A DNA stretch of 64,000 nucleotides from an uncultured Pelagibacteraceae bacterium (GCA_902582765.1 CACHTK010000002.1:1-64000); one strand, 5' to 3'. Positions 40,960 through 51,157 are shown, counted from the first letter of the stretch. The notes: generated from the sequence alone by a model not told the origin. Translations and numbers: made by a program.

Positions 40960-42127
40960 CTACACTTTCATAGTGCACATAGCATGCATTATTCTCTTGG
41001 TCAGAAAAATTAGTGAATTTTTCCATACACTTAGTTAAACCCTCTTTAGCTGCTCCAGCTTTACTATATCCTATATACTTTAAAAGATATTCATCGTTAT
41101 TTTTATTTTTAATTATTGCTAAAAAATTACCTTTCATTTCCTCAAATTTTATTTCTTTAGGAACAACTTTAGAAGTAATTCTCTTAATTTTTTTTGCGCC
41201 CTCAGGCATATATTCTGAATCACGGATTTTATATTTATATTTCGATCTTGCTATTTTATCTTTAGATTTGTAATCACATTTTTCTTTATCCATAATTTTT
41301 TCACAATTTTTACTTATTACATACTCTTTAATAGATAGAGTTGATGGTTCAATTGAATTTGGATCATAAGCTGTGCTCCAATATCTATATAAACCAATTT
41401 TAAAAGCTATACCCCCAGTTTTGTCTAAAATCATGTTCGGTCCATAAAATTCGATTACTTTTTCATCGTTTAACCACATTATAAATTCTCCATCATCTTT
41501 TTTAGATGGTTTTATTTTAAACAGTGCAGTGCTGTATTCTTTTTTAAATGCAGTTAAACTCCCTAAATCGAATTTATACAACTTTTGTTTAACTCTGTTT
41601 GCTACAGGGTCAATATCTGTCCAATAAACTTCTTCTATTTGTTTATAATAAAATTGCATTCTATTGGGAAGATCGTCCTCATCGGTGGTATACATAATTT
41701 GCATTGAAGGGTAAATTATCTCTCCTCCTTTTTTAGTTCCAACTACTTGCCAAATATTGGCACTATGATTTTGTCCTGCATTTAATTTAAAAGTATATTT
41801 TAAGTAAACTTCCTTACCAAGTTTATGATAATTTTTCCTTTTAGTAACAAATTCCCATCTTTGAGCTTGATCATCTGAGAGATCCCAGTCTTCAGGATGC
41901 CCCTTCATACTATAATCAAGGGTAATCTCTACAGCTTCCTCATCTTCATTGTAATTAAGTATTTGTTCATGTTTTGTCAAAGAGTCATATGCAAGACTCA
42001 TTTTTTTCTTTGCTTCTTCACCAAGAATTTCTTTTTTAAATTTTTTCAAAGCATCAACTTTTTCTGCAAAGACGTTTGTGTTTATGAAAAATATTAAAGA
42101 AAATATAATTATTAAGTTTTTTTTCAT
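40946..42127 (-). CDS. Secreted polysaccharide-lyase-like (concanavalin-like fold) protein, paralogue of 43151-44113
   Basis: Signal peptide; EITLDYSMKGHPEDW...QRWE, YLKYTFKLN, WLNDEKVIEFYGPN, FKIGLYRYW. Confidence 0.55.
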   Translation of the reverse strand: MKKNLIIIFSLIFFINTNVFAEKVDALKKFKKEILGEEAKKKMSLAYDSLTKHEQILNYNEDEEAVEITLDYSMKGHPEDWDLSDDQAQRWEFVTKRKNYHKLGKEVYLKYTFKLNAGQNHSANIWQVVGTKKGGEIIYPSMQIMYTTDEDDLPNRMQFYYKQIEEVYWTDIDPVANRVKQKLYKFDLGSLTAFKKEYSTALFKIKPSKKDDGEFIMWLNDEKVIEFYGPNMILDKTGGIAFKIGLYRYWSTAYDPNSIEPSTLSIKEYVISKNCEKIMDKEKCDYKSKDKIARSKYKYKIRDSEYMPEGAKKIKRITSKVVPKEIKFEEMKGNFLAIIKNKNNDEYLLKYIGYSKAGAAKEGLTKCMEKFTNFSDQENNACYVHYESVVGNF

Positions 42128-42136
42128 TTGTATATT

Positions 42137-43147
42137 TTAGTTTAATTTTAATTTTTTTGTTGAACCATCTTTATAAGTAAATTCTACTTCTTCATTTGAA
42201 AGAGATTTTATTGATGTAAAGCCATCGTACTCAAAAATAAATTCGTTTAGTTTTTTTCTACTTTTCTTGCTCATTTTTTTACCTGGAGCATTTACACCGA
42301 CATCAATAATTAATTCAGCTCCATTTAGAAAAGCATTTACATAAGCTTTTATTGGAGGACCACAGGTCATAGCCTCTGTCAACCAAATTGGCTTATCAAT
42401 ATCAACACTTTTTAACAAATCTGCAAATTCATCTACCCAAAGCTGTTTATCACACTGACCATCTGGACCGCTTATATGGTGAATGTTTGCAATATCAAAG
42501 TGATCCTTAATTTTTGGCAAAGCTGATTTCCAATATTTTTTATTTTCTGGAAACATCCCTGCAGCACCAGCCATAACAATAACTGCATCTGGTTGCTGTT
42601 CTTTAATTACTTTTGAAGAAAAATTAAAAATTTCAACAAAATCTTCCTCACTTCCTTTAAAAAACATATCAAACTCAGGTTCATTCATAACGTCCCAATA
42701 TATAATTGGTTTTGTTAATCCAGGCATATCATTTAAACCATCTCCATCATATCGATCCACCAATTTTATAAGAAAAGTTTTATAATTTTCCATTGAACAT
42801 GGTTTGCTCAAATATTTTGTAAAATGTTTTCCAAATGGACTTCTGGACTTTTTTCTTTTACAAGATTTTTGATCCCAATTTGTATGAGGCCATATGGTTG
42901 CTAAAATTGTTTGGTTGTGATCTTGAGCGTATACAACGTATTTATCTACATCTTCCCAAAAAAATTTGCCTTTTTCACTTTCTATATGATTCCAAACAAA
43001 GGGTCCTGGATGAGGTCTAACCCATTGTCCGTCTTTGCCACGCATTTTTTTATCTCTCATTTCAGTTAATTCACCAAATCTAGATTGAGAATTTGCAAAA
43101 TTAGTCAAAAATAAGAGTGATAATAAAATCGTTAATAATTTTTTCAT
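42137..43147 (-). CDS. Clan GH-A-type glycoside hydrolase (GH39-like), secreted
   Basis: Signal peptide; IYWDVMNEPEFD (acid/base region), KPIWLTEAMTCGPP (candidate nucleophile). Confidence 0.65.
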   Translation of the reverse strand: MKKLLTILLSLLFLTNFANSQSRFGELTEMRDKKMRGKDGQWVRPHPGPFVWNHIESEKGKFFWEDVDKYVVYAQDHNQTILATIWPHTNWDQKSCKRKKSRSPFGKHFTKYLSKPCSMENYKTFLIKLVDRYDGDGLNDMPGLTKPIIYWDVMNEPEFDMFFKGSEEDFVEIFNFSSKVIKEQQPDAVIVMAGAAGMFPENKKYWKSALPKIKDHFDIANIHHISGPDGQCDKQLWVDEFADLLKSVDIDKPIWLTEAMTCGPPIKAYVNAFLNGAELIIDVGVNAPGKKMSKKSRKKLNEFIFEYDGFTSIKSLSNEEVEFTYKDGSTKKLKLN

Positions 43148-43150
43148 TAA

Positions 43151-44113
43151 TTAATTTATTTTGATTTCTGGTAAAGGCTTTGTCCATTTAATTGATTTAG
43201 AAATTTTTTTTCCATATGTAGGCATCCTATGACTACTTTTTCTAAAACTTACATAAGAAACAGAATCTTTATTTTCTGATTTATATAAGCATTTATCTTG
43301 ATCTAAAATTTCCTCGCATTTATCACTAAATCCGAATTCTTTTACTGTTAAAGATTGTGTCGGAGTTTCATTTAAAAGCGCATCTTTAAGCCATCGATAG
43401 AAACCCCATTTAAAAGTATATCCGTCTCCTATAGTAAAATTAGGACCATAAACCTCAAAAACTTTCTTATTATCAATCCAACCTATTAATTCTCCATTAT
43501 CTTCTTTTGATGCTAAAATTTTAAAACTAATTGTTCTGTAATTTTTAAATTGATCTACTGATCCTAAAGGAAATTTATATGAAACCTTGTCGAAATTAGA
43601 GTTTTCTGGGTCACCTTTTAAATAGAAAACTTCTTTAGTGAAGTTCAGCTGATGAACAACTTCATTTCCTCTATATTGTAATTTCATCCAAGGTAAAAGT
43701 CTCGAAGATCCTTTGTTGGCTATAACTTGAAAGAAACTCCCTCCTACTGCAGGATGTATAGGAAACTCATTTAATTTAAAAGTATATTTGATGTATGTTG
43801 GCTTTTTAAATTTTCTTGGTTTTTTTTTATTTGCTATCTCCCATCTTTGATTTCTCTCACCAGTTCTTTCCCAATCGTTTTTATGACCTTTAAATTTCGT
43901 ATCTAAAGTAATTTTTATTGCTTTACCATCTTCATCTTGATGTATAGATAGTGTTTTTTTCTTTGATATAGATCTATTTTCCTTAGATAGTTCTTTTTTT
44001 GCTTTTCCAATCAAAATTTCTTTTTTTAAAAATTTATACGGATTTTCAGAAGCATTAGAATTTTCAGATGCAAAAATAAGAAGTATTAATATTAAAAATA
44101 ATTTTTTCTTCAC
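43151..44113 (-). CDS. Secreted polysaccharide-lyase-like protein, paralogue of 40946-42127
   Basis: KITLDTKFKGHKNDW...QRWE, YIKYTFKLNEF, WIDNKKVFEVYGPNF, FKWGFYRWL. Confidence 0.55.
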   Translation of the reverse strand: MKKKLFLILILLIFASENSNASENPYKFLKKEILIGKAKKELSKENRSISKKKTLSIHQDEDGKAIKITLDTKFKGHKNDWERTGERNQRWEIANKKKPRKFKKPTYIKYTFKLNEFPIHPAVGGSFFQVIANKGSSRLLPWMKLQYRGNEVVHQLNFTKEVFYLKGDPENSNFDKVSYKFPLGSVDQFKNYRTISFKILASKEDNGELIGWIDNKKVFEVYGPNFTIGDGYTFKWGFYRWLKDALLNETPTQSLTVKEFGFSDKCEEILDQDKCLYKSENKDSVSYVSFRKSSHRMPTYGKKISKSIKWTKPLPEIKIN

Positions 44114-45282
44114 ATTTTGAACAATTTGTCAGAGAGGTTGACTAATTTTTCTCCCCAAAAAACCTCTTTTTGTATTCTGTTGAAATCAATATCAAAAACA
44201 GTAGACATGGCTGATGCATAAACAGATCTTGCATCCAATGTTACATTGAGATCTCTACCATCAAAAAGCTCTTTTTTTTTTAATCCTGGCCAATCTGTGT
44301 GCACTTGGCTTTTCTTAATTAATCCACCAGCCATAAATATTGCTGTTCCATAACCGTGCTCAGTTCCATTACCGCCATTTTGTTTAATGGTTCTCCCAAA
44401 CTCAGTAACAGTTAGTATCAACGTATCTTTATATGAGTCTTTAAGTTCAGCTTTTAAATTTTTTATAATGTCATCCATTTCAACTAAACATTTCGTATGA
44501 GTACCGTTCACTCCACCTTGGGCCGTATGTGTATCGAAACCATTTACCTCAAACACTGCAACTCTTGGTCCATTTGGTTTTCTTAAATATGCAGCAGCTT
44601 GTTTTGAAAGATTGTTATTTTCTCTTTTATCCCAATTGCTAGAATACCCAGCCATCATCTGTTCATTTTTCCGTTTTTTTATGTAGTTCATCATATCCAT
44701 TAACTCTTCTTCTGAGCTATCGGCATATATAGATTGTAATAAATTTAACGTTTCGTCTCTTGGAAGTTTTCCATCTGATGGAAAATAATTATTATTTTTA
44801 GGAACTCCTCTTAATAAAAGAGGCATAGGTAAAGATAATGCCAATCCTTCTCCTTGAAGCTTAGCTAATTTCATAGCTCTTCCTACCCAGCCTGTCTTTT
44901 CTTTATATGGAGTTCTTCCGCCAGACTCCATTAGGTTTTGGCCTTCAAAGTGAGATCTTGCTGTGTACGGAATACTTGTAGCATGGACTATAGCCCCTGT
45001 ATTTTGCTGCCAACAACTATGGAAAGTTTTTAGTTTTGGATGCAAAGCAAAATCTGAATCTAGCTTAATTGTATTTTCGATTAAAATATTCCTTCTTCTT
45101 TTTTCAAAATTTTTATCTCCGATTACGGGTACTGCACAAAGTCCATCCATTCCTCCCCTAAGCATAATAACTACTAGATTTTTCTTTCTTGATGAAGAGG
45201 CTAAGATAGGCAAATTAAATCCTGATAAAAATAAAGTAGTTGCTGCTGTACCTTTTAAAAAATCTCTTCTTGATATCTTCAT
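44110..45282 (-). CDS. DUF1501 family protein with Tat signal
   Basis: MKISRRDFLKGTAATTLFLSGF Tat motif; VVIMLRGGMDGL; TVTEFGRTIKQNGGNGTEHGYGTAIFMAGG. Confidence 0.9.
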   Translation of the reverse strand: MKISRRDFLKGTAATTLFLSGFNLPILASSSRKKNLVVIMLRGGMDGLCAVPVIGDKNFEKRRRNILIENTIKLDSDFALHPKLKTFHSCWQQNTGAIVHATSIPYTARSHFEGQNLMESGGRTPYKEKTGWVGRAMKLAKLQGEGLALSLPMPLLLRGVPKNNNYFPSDGKLPRDETLNLLQSIYADSSEEELMDMMNYIKKRKNEQMMAGYSSNWDKRENNNLSKQAAAYLRKPNGPRVAVFEVNGFDTHTAQGGVNGTHTKCLVEMDDIIKNLKAELKDSYKDTLILTVTEFGRTIKQNGGNGTEHGYGTAIFMAGGLIKKSQVHTDWPGLKKKELFDGRDLNVTLDARSVYASAMSTVFDIDFNRIQKEVFWGEKLVNLSDKLFKM

Positions 45283-46724
45283 GCTTTTAATACCTCTGGT
45301 AAATTAAATAGAATCATATGTTTTTCCTCATTAGTTTTAGCTCTTGCTACAATTTTTAAAATTTTATCAGGATTATCAAAGTTAGTACGAATTATTCTTT
45401 CATGGATAGTATTATCGATTTGATCACTTATTTTATACTGATGGAATGCTTTTTTAGCGTAAATTAATCTTCTAATAACTAACTCTGTTGATAGCCAGTC
45501 TTTTTCTAAGTCTGAATATCCATTTGGTTGTTTTTGCTTATAAGGATGACACCCAATATCTTCTAATAACCAACTTGGAAATCTCATTTCATGAGATGGT
45601 TTAAAACCGAATACAAATTGATTCATTTTATATTCACTAACAGGATATTTATAAATAGAACCTGACATATTAATTGTTGTTAACCACCAATTTTCTGGAT
45701 TTTGAAATTTTTTATATTTATCGTTGTATTCAAATGCAACTTTAATTGCAGCTTTGTGAACTTCTGGAAGGAGACCGTCTGATTTTTCCCAAGCTTTAAT
45801 AACTGGTGCAATCATTTCAGGTGTTGGATTGTCAGTAATTAAATATTTACATAGTTTTGTTGATATAAACTCTCTACAAGACGGGTGATTAACTAAATCT
45901 TTTATTGCAAGCTTAATACCTTTCTTTCCACTTTTGTAAACTTTTCCTAATACTTTTTTCTTACCTGGTTCATGTATTTCTCTGTCAAATGATACGTCAT
46001 GACCATGTTCTCTTCCCTTTGTCCATTTAGGTCTCCAACCAGTCATAATTTTTGCAAGTTCTATAACATCCTCTTGTGTGTATCCTCCATCTGGAGAAAT
46101 AGTATGCAGTTCCATTAACTCTCTAGCATGATTTTCATTTATAGTTGCTGGTTCTTTTTTTTGTCTTCTCCAATCTTCTTTTCCACTAATTGATTTTGGA
46201 CCAACATTATCTTTATTATCAAGATGCATTATCATTGGCCAAGCAAGAGTGGCTTCTTTTACCATGGTCTCAAATGTTTTATCCATATTGGATCTTAAAA
46301 ATTCTCTTTGATAAGCTCCAGTTGAAAAAGAAGACAAAGTTTGAGTATCACTTATTGTAAAATGATTTCCCCAAAAGTACCAAAGCTTTGCAAGAACTGG
46401 GTGGTCACTTCTTAAAGCCTCTGCGTGTCTTATACAAATTTCATTATTTGGCCAAAACTGTTTACCAACATCATTTTTTAATTGACGTTCTGCTCTTCTA
46501 AATCCTTCTGGGTCATTTTTATATTTTTTACTTAATGTTGTATTCTCTTCTACTCTAAACTTAATCCAATACTTTCTCATCTCTTTTTCGGATAAGATAT
46601 ATTTTCCTTTCCAATTGAATTCTGGAATGGTTTCAACTTGTTTTTGAGCCCAAACTAATGGATCAGATGGAGCTTTCTCATCAGGTTTTAAACCAAAAGC
46701 AACTTTTCTAAAAAAGTTTTTCAT
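45279..46724 (-). CDS. DUF1800 family protein
   Basis: LAKLWYFWGNHFTIS, NENHARELMELHTISPDGGYTQEDVIELAKIMTGWR. Confidence 0.92.
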   Translation of the reverse strand: MKNFFRKVAFGLKPDEKAPSDPLVWAQKQVETIPEFNWKGKYILSEKEMRKYWIKFRVEENTTLSKKYKNDPEGFRRAERQLKNDVGKQFWPNNEICIRHAEALRSDHPVLAKLWYFWGNHFTISDTQTLSSFSTGAYQREFLRSNMDKTFETMVKEATLAWPMIMHLDNKDNVGPKSISGKEDWRRQKKEPATINENHARELMELHTISPDGGYTQEDVIELAKIMTGWRPKWTKGREHGHDVSFDREIHEPGKKKVLGKVYKSGKKGIKLAIKDLVNHPSCREFISTKLCKYLITDNPTPEMIAPVIKAWEKSDGLLPEVHKAAIKVAFEYNDKYKKFQNPENWWLTTINMSGSIYKYPVSEYKMNQFVFGFKPSHEMRFPSWLLEDIGCHPYKQKQPNGYSDLEKDWLSTELVIRRLIYAKKAFHQYKISDQIDNTIHERIIRTNFDNPDKILKIVARAKTNEEKHMILFNLPEVLKA

Positions 46725-46742
46725 ATAAAATATTATAAAAAA

Positions 46743-47615
46743 TTATTTTATTTTTTCAATATTATGTATATTTGTTAAAGAATTATTAAATTCAGTCATA
46801 TTTTCTCTTCCTGAGACTTTTAAAATAACCAGACCAAATATAATAATTAAAGCTAGAGGTATAGCTGTAATTATACTTATATATTCAGCAATTATTATTA
46901 AATATAATGCATAAAAAGCTATTGATCTAAAAATTACACCTGTTTTAAAAACAGCAATAATAGCTAAAGAATGCTTTATCAAATTTAAAAAACTCATCTT
47001 TGAGGGACCAAAGTATCTTAATCCTCTTATTGAAGGAGATTTAGTTAAGTTATTTTCTGTCTTGGACAGGGAACCAGAAAAACTACTCCAAGTTGCTTTC
47101 TCCTCGATTAATTTTTTAACAGATTGTTTTGTAAGACAACTGTAATTTCCAAATTTTATAAATTTTCCTGTAAAGGTAAAAGTAATAATTTTATGAAAAA
47201 AATAACAGATTTTAAAAATAATACTTTCTGATCTTTTCACTCTTTCTCCAACAATAGTATTATCAGGATTATCTTTAATCTTTTCCACAAAGTTTCTTAT
47301 TTCCACAGGTCTATCTTCTCCATCTCCATCCATAGGAATTACATAATCAAACTCCTCATTTTCTGAGATATATTTAAGTCCTGCAGCAATACATCTTGCA
47401 TGTCCTCTATTATTTCTCATATTTATTAATTTTAAAGATTTAATATTATTTATATTTTGAGTTTCTAATATTTTTTCCTCAGTTGAAGCATCATTCACTA
47501 CAACTACTGAAAATGAAGCGTTAAGGTCAGATATATTAATATTAATTTCTTCAATTAATTTTGATACAGATTTAAAATCATTATAGACTGGAATTAATAT
47601 TATAATATTCATCAA
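46743..47615 (-). CDS. Glycosyltransferase family 2 with C-terminal TM segments
   Basis: NIIILIPVYNDFKSVSKLIEEI, VIPMDGDGEDRP. Confidence 0.9.
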   Translation of the reverse strand: MMNIIILIPVYNDFKSVSKLIEEININISDLNASFSVVVVNDASTEEKILETQNINNIKSLKLINMRNNRGHARCIAAGLKYISENEEFDYVIPMDGDGEDRPVEIRNFVEKIKDNPDNTIVGERVKRSESIIFKICYFFHKIITFTFTGKFIKFGNYSCLTKQSVKKLIEEKATWSSFSGSLSKTENNLTKSPSIRGLRYFGPSKMSFLNLIKHSLAIIAVFKTGVIFRSIAFYALYLIIIAEYISIITAIPLALIIIFGLVILKVSGRENMTEFNNSLTNIHNIEKIK

Positions 47616-47737
47616 CTTACTGAACCTATAAGCCTAAATAGAGAAGCAAAAAAACCATACCCTGAAAGTTCAATCAAAATAACAATTCCAATGATAAACA
47701 AAAGTTTTTTATTTTTTTGGTTTAATTGAAATTTCAT
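47612..47737 (-). CDS. Small membrane protein (41 aa) between two glycosyltransferases, not in the supplied ORF track
   Basis: MKFQLNQKNKKLLFIIGIVILIELSGYGFFASLFRLIGSVS; ATGA overlaps with both neighbours. Confidence 0.75.
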   Translation of the reverse strand: MKFQLNQKNKKLLFIIGIVILIELSGYGFFASLFRLIGSVS

Positions 47738-49044
47738 TTATATGTTAAGCATTTCATATCTTTATTGCACAAGTAAACTTCACTTGAGTTATAAATCCAT
47801 TTTGGTCTTTCTGGAAGATGATAAGATATATTTCCAGCGATCCATTCATTACCCTTAATATATTCCATTTTTCCAAGGTCCTTACCCTCTGTTTCATAAA
47901 AAACTTTAGCCTGCTTAGCTAAATTTTTACCATTAAAATCAGTTCTTTTGTCAGTTTGTGAGATTGAAACATAAGAATACAAAATTGGGGATAATAAGAA
48001 TAATATCAAAAAGATTGAAGAAAACGCTCTAATTTTTTCCAAATTAATTTGAGATTTATAAACATAAACAAATAATAAACCAAAACTTATATAAAAAGGT
48101 GTCATCCACATAGTTCTTATTTTTACACCCATCGTAAATGATGTTAGAAAGATAAACAGAATAGGAATTAAATTAATTGATAGCAAAAACAGAAGCTTTT
48201 CGTCGTTTAAACTAATATTTATTTTAAATTTTTTAACTAAAACAAAAATCATTAGTAAAAACGGCAATAATATACCAATTTGCTTAATTAAAAAAATCAT
48301 AGGGTGTTTTATGTGGTTAAAAATACTTGCTTCTTCTGAACCAGTTCTAAGAAGTCCATAAGTAATTGTTATATAATTATTTTCAGTTAACCAAATAATG
48401 TGTGGTAATAAAATTATAATAAATGGGACGAAAGAAACTAGACACTTTAAATTTAGTCTTTTTGTATAAATCATGTAAATTAAAAGTACGTCTATTGCTA
48501 AACCTAAATAAATAAATAAATATTTAGATAGAAACCCAAATCCAGCAAATAGACCGAGTAGTAACCAATCTAACATTTTATTATTCTTAATACCTTTCCA
48601 TAAATAAAAAACAGAAAGAGACCAAAAGGGTATTAAGCAAACATTTACATTAAATTCAGGTGTTGTGAAGTTGTAGAAGTATATTCCTTCTAATAATAAA
48701 ACAGATAACAAACAATAAATTTTATTATCAAAAAAGTCTTCGGCTAACTTAAAAACTACAATGAATGAAACAACGATACAAATTTGACTTAAAAAATAAT
48801 AAGCCCAGTCTTTAGATCCAAAAATTTGGTAAAAAATTTCTGGCAGCAATGCGCTCATTGGGGGATGCTTATTAAATCCCCAGTCTAGATTACTTCCCCA
48901 TGCTAATGCCTCGATAGTATCAAGTGGTAAATTGTGATTTGTTAAACTTGGAACCAATGTCCAAATTAATAAATGAGATGTAACAAAAATATAAAATAAA
49001 CTATTAATATTTTTATAAATGGCCATTTTTATTAATTTATACAA
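47734..49044 (-). CDS. Glycosyltransferase family 39 (ArnT/PMT-like) membrane protein
   Basis: LPLDTIEALAWGSNLDWGFNKHPPMSALLPEIFYQIFG; multiple TM. Confidence 0.88.
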   Translation of the reverse strand: MYKLIKMAIYKNINSLFYIFVTSHLLIWTLVPSLTNHNLPLDTIEALAWGSNLDWGFNKHPPMSALLPEIFYQIFGSKDWAYYFLSQICIVVSFIVVFKLAEDFFDNKIYCLLSVLLLEGIYFYNFTTPEFNVNVCLIPFWSLSVFYLWKGIKNNKMLDWLLLGLFAGFGFLSKYLFIYLGLAIDVLLIYMIYTKRLNLKCLVSFVPFIIILLPHIIWLTENNYITITYGLLRTGSEEASIFNHIKHPMIFLIKQIGILLPFLLMIFVLVKKFKINISLNDEKLLFLLSINLIPILFIFLTSFTMGVKIRTMWMTPFYISFGLLFVYVYKSQINLEKIRAFSSIFLILFLLSPILYSYVSISQTDKRTDFNGKNLAKQAKVFYETEGKDLGKMEYIKGNEWIAGNISYHLPERPKWIYNSSEVYLCNKDMKCLTYK

Positions 49045-49069
49045 TTAATGCATTCTTGACACTGATTAA

Positions 49070-49522
49070 ATGATGAATATATTCTCGAAATTCATAAAGT
49101 TGAGCATGGTAAAAATCTCTAAAAAATACATCCCAAAAGAAACAGAAAAGTATATGTGCGCTAAACATCTTGCTTTTTTTAAACAAAAATTAACAGAGTG
49201 GAAAAAAGATCTCAAAAGAACAAATAATGAAGCAATATTTAATGCTTCAATGGATGATAATAGTGCATCTGCAGATATTGTTGATCAAGCAAGCTCTTAT
49301 ACAGAAAAAAATGTTGAGATGAGAGCAATTAATAGACAAATAAAACTAATTTCAAAAATTGATGGTGCCTTAAAAAAAATACAAGATGGAACTTATGGTT
49401 TTTGTGAAGAAACTGCGGAACCTATTGGTCTTAAAAGATTAATGGCAAGACCAGTTGCCACTTTATGTATAGCAGCACAAGAAAAGCACGAAAAAGAAGA
49501 AAAAGTTTACGCTGATATTTAA
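49070..49522 (+). CDS. dksA: RNA polymerase-binding protein DksA
   Basis: DIVDQASSYTEKNVEMRAINRQIKLISKIDGALKKIQDGTYGFCEETAEPIGLKRLMARPVATLCI. Confidence 0.93.
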   Translation: MMNIFSKFIKLSMVKISKKYIPKETEKYMCAKHLAFFKQKLTEWKKDLKRTNNEAIFNASMDDNSASADIVDQASSYTEKNVEMRAINRQIKLISKIDGALKKIQDGTYGFCEETAEPIGLKRLMARPVATLCIAAQEKHEKEEKVYADI

Positions 49523-50145
49523 GGGTAATCTATCTCAGCGTCTTTATTTAATACTTTATATCCTTTAATTACGGCAGGACGTTTTGCAATATCCACATAC
49601 CACCTAGATAAACCTTTAAAATTTTCTAATCCAATATCATGTCTCTTATGTCTCGCAATCCAAGACCATGTTGCGATATCTGCAATTGAATACTCTTTAC
49701 CTGCTAAATAATCACTCGCAGAAAGTCTTGCTTCCAAATCCTCGTATAGTTTTCTTGTAATTTTAAAGTATCTTTCTTCTCCCCACTCGCTTTTACCTTG
49801 ATGATAATAATGAAACTGATGATGTTGTCCTATCATTGGACCAATCAAACCCATTTGAGCCATTAACCATTGATTTATTTCTAGTCTATTCTCTTCAGGA
49901 TAAAACATTTTACTTTTTGCACCTAGATACATCAGTATTGCTCCGGATTCGAAGATTGATTTATTATTTTCGTGATCGGTTATTACTGGAATTTTGTTAA
50001 ATGGACTAATTTTTTTGAATTCTGCTTTATGTTGTTCACCTTCGGACAAATTTACCTTTGTAACTTTATAATCAAGTTTTATTTCTTCAAGCATGATACT
50101 AATTTTCCAACCATTCGGAGTATCAGCAGTAAATAGCTCAATCAC
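49519..50145 (-). CDS. Glutathione S-transferase family protein
   Basis: MIELFTADTPNGWKISIMLEEI; NKIPVITDHENNKSIFESGAILMYL. Confidence 0.92.
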   Translation of the reverse strand: MIELFTADTPNGWKISIMLEEIKLDYKVTKVNLSEGEQHKAEFKKISPFNKIPVITDHENNKSIFESGAILMYLGAKSKMFYPEENRLEINQWLMAQMGLIGPMIGQHHQFHYYHQGKSEWGEERYFKITRKLYEDLEARLSASDYLAGKEYSIADIATWSWIARHKRHDIGLENFKGLSRWYVDIAKRPAVIKGYKVLNKDAEIDYP

Positions 50146-51157
50146 TATTTTACACCCAATCTGTCTTTGATAGTATTAGATGCTGTTGTAAATTCAAATC
50201 TATATTTTTCGTTAGGTCTTGCATACTTGAAACAACCTCTAGCAGCTAGAGCACCTTCATGAAAACCTGATAAGATTAATTTAAGTTTTCCTGGGTAAGT
50301 ACATATATCACCAATAGCAAATATACCTTTCTTGTTAGTTTCAAAGTTTTCAGTATTAACTGGAATTACTTTTTTATCTAAGTTAAGGCCCCATTCTGCT
50401 ATTGGTCCAAGTTGCATAATCAAACCAAAAAATCCCAAAACATAATCTGCTTTTAATATTTTACTTTCCCCATCTTCACTTTTAATTTCAACTTCTTCTA
50501 AAGATCCATTTCCTTTGACATCTTTAATTGAGTACTTGGTAAATAATTTAATTATATTTTTTTCACTTAATTCTTTAATTTTTTTAACACTCGCAGGTAC
50601 GCCTCTAAACTCGTCTCTTCTATGGATAAGTGATACATTAGAAGTATTAGATAGTTCAATCGCCCAATCAAGAGCACTATCACCTCCACCAAATATTACA
50701 ACCGACTTATCTTTAAAAATTGTTTTGTCTTTTATTGAGTATAAAACTGAAGTGCCATCAAACTTTTCTGCACTTTTTGTTGTAAACTTTCTTGGTTCAA
50801 ATGACCCAACACCTCCAGCAATTACAACATTTGGCGTATGGAATTTTTTTCCACTGGTTGTTTTAACAATCCAGCTCTCATTCTCACTAGTAACTTCTTG
50901 AACTCTGTCATTTAAATGAAACTTAAAGTTAAATGGTTTAATTTGTTCTATTAAATTGTTTGTAAGTTCCTCTCCAGTACACTCTGGAACTGCAGGAATA
51001 TCATAAATTGGTTTATCTGGATAAAGTTCTATACATTGACCACCAATTTTATCCAGGTTATCAACTATTTCACATTTCAATCCAATAATTCCAAGTTGAT
51101 GTGCACAAAATAATCCAGTTGGACCTGCACCGATAATAACAACATCAGTTTTAATCA

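Noticed and set aside
44963-45307. 114-aa plus-strand ORF opposite DUF1501
   Set aside because: Shadow ORF; the opposite strand carries conserved motifs
50515-50901. 128-aa plus-strand ORF opposite FNR
   Set aside because: Antisense to a well-supported FNR gene; low-complexity Ser/Leu/Thr composition typical of shadow ORFs
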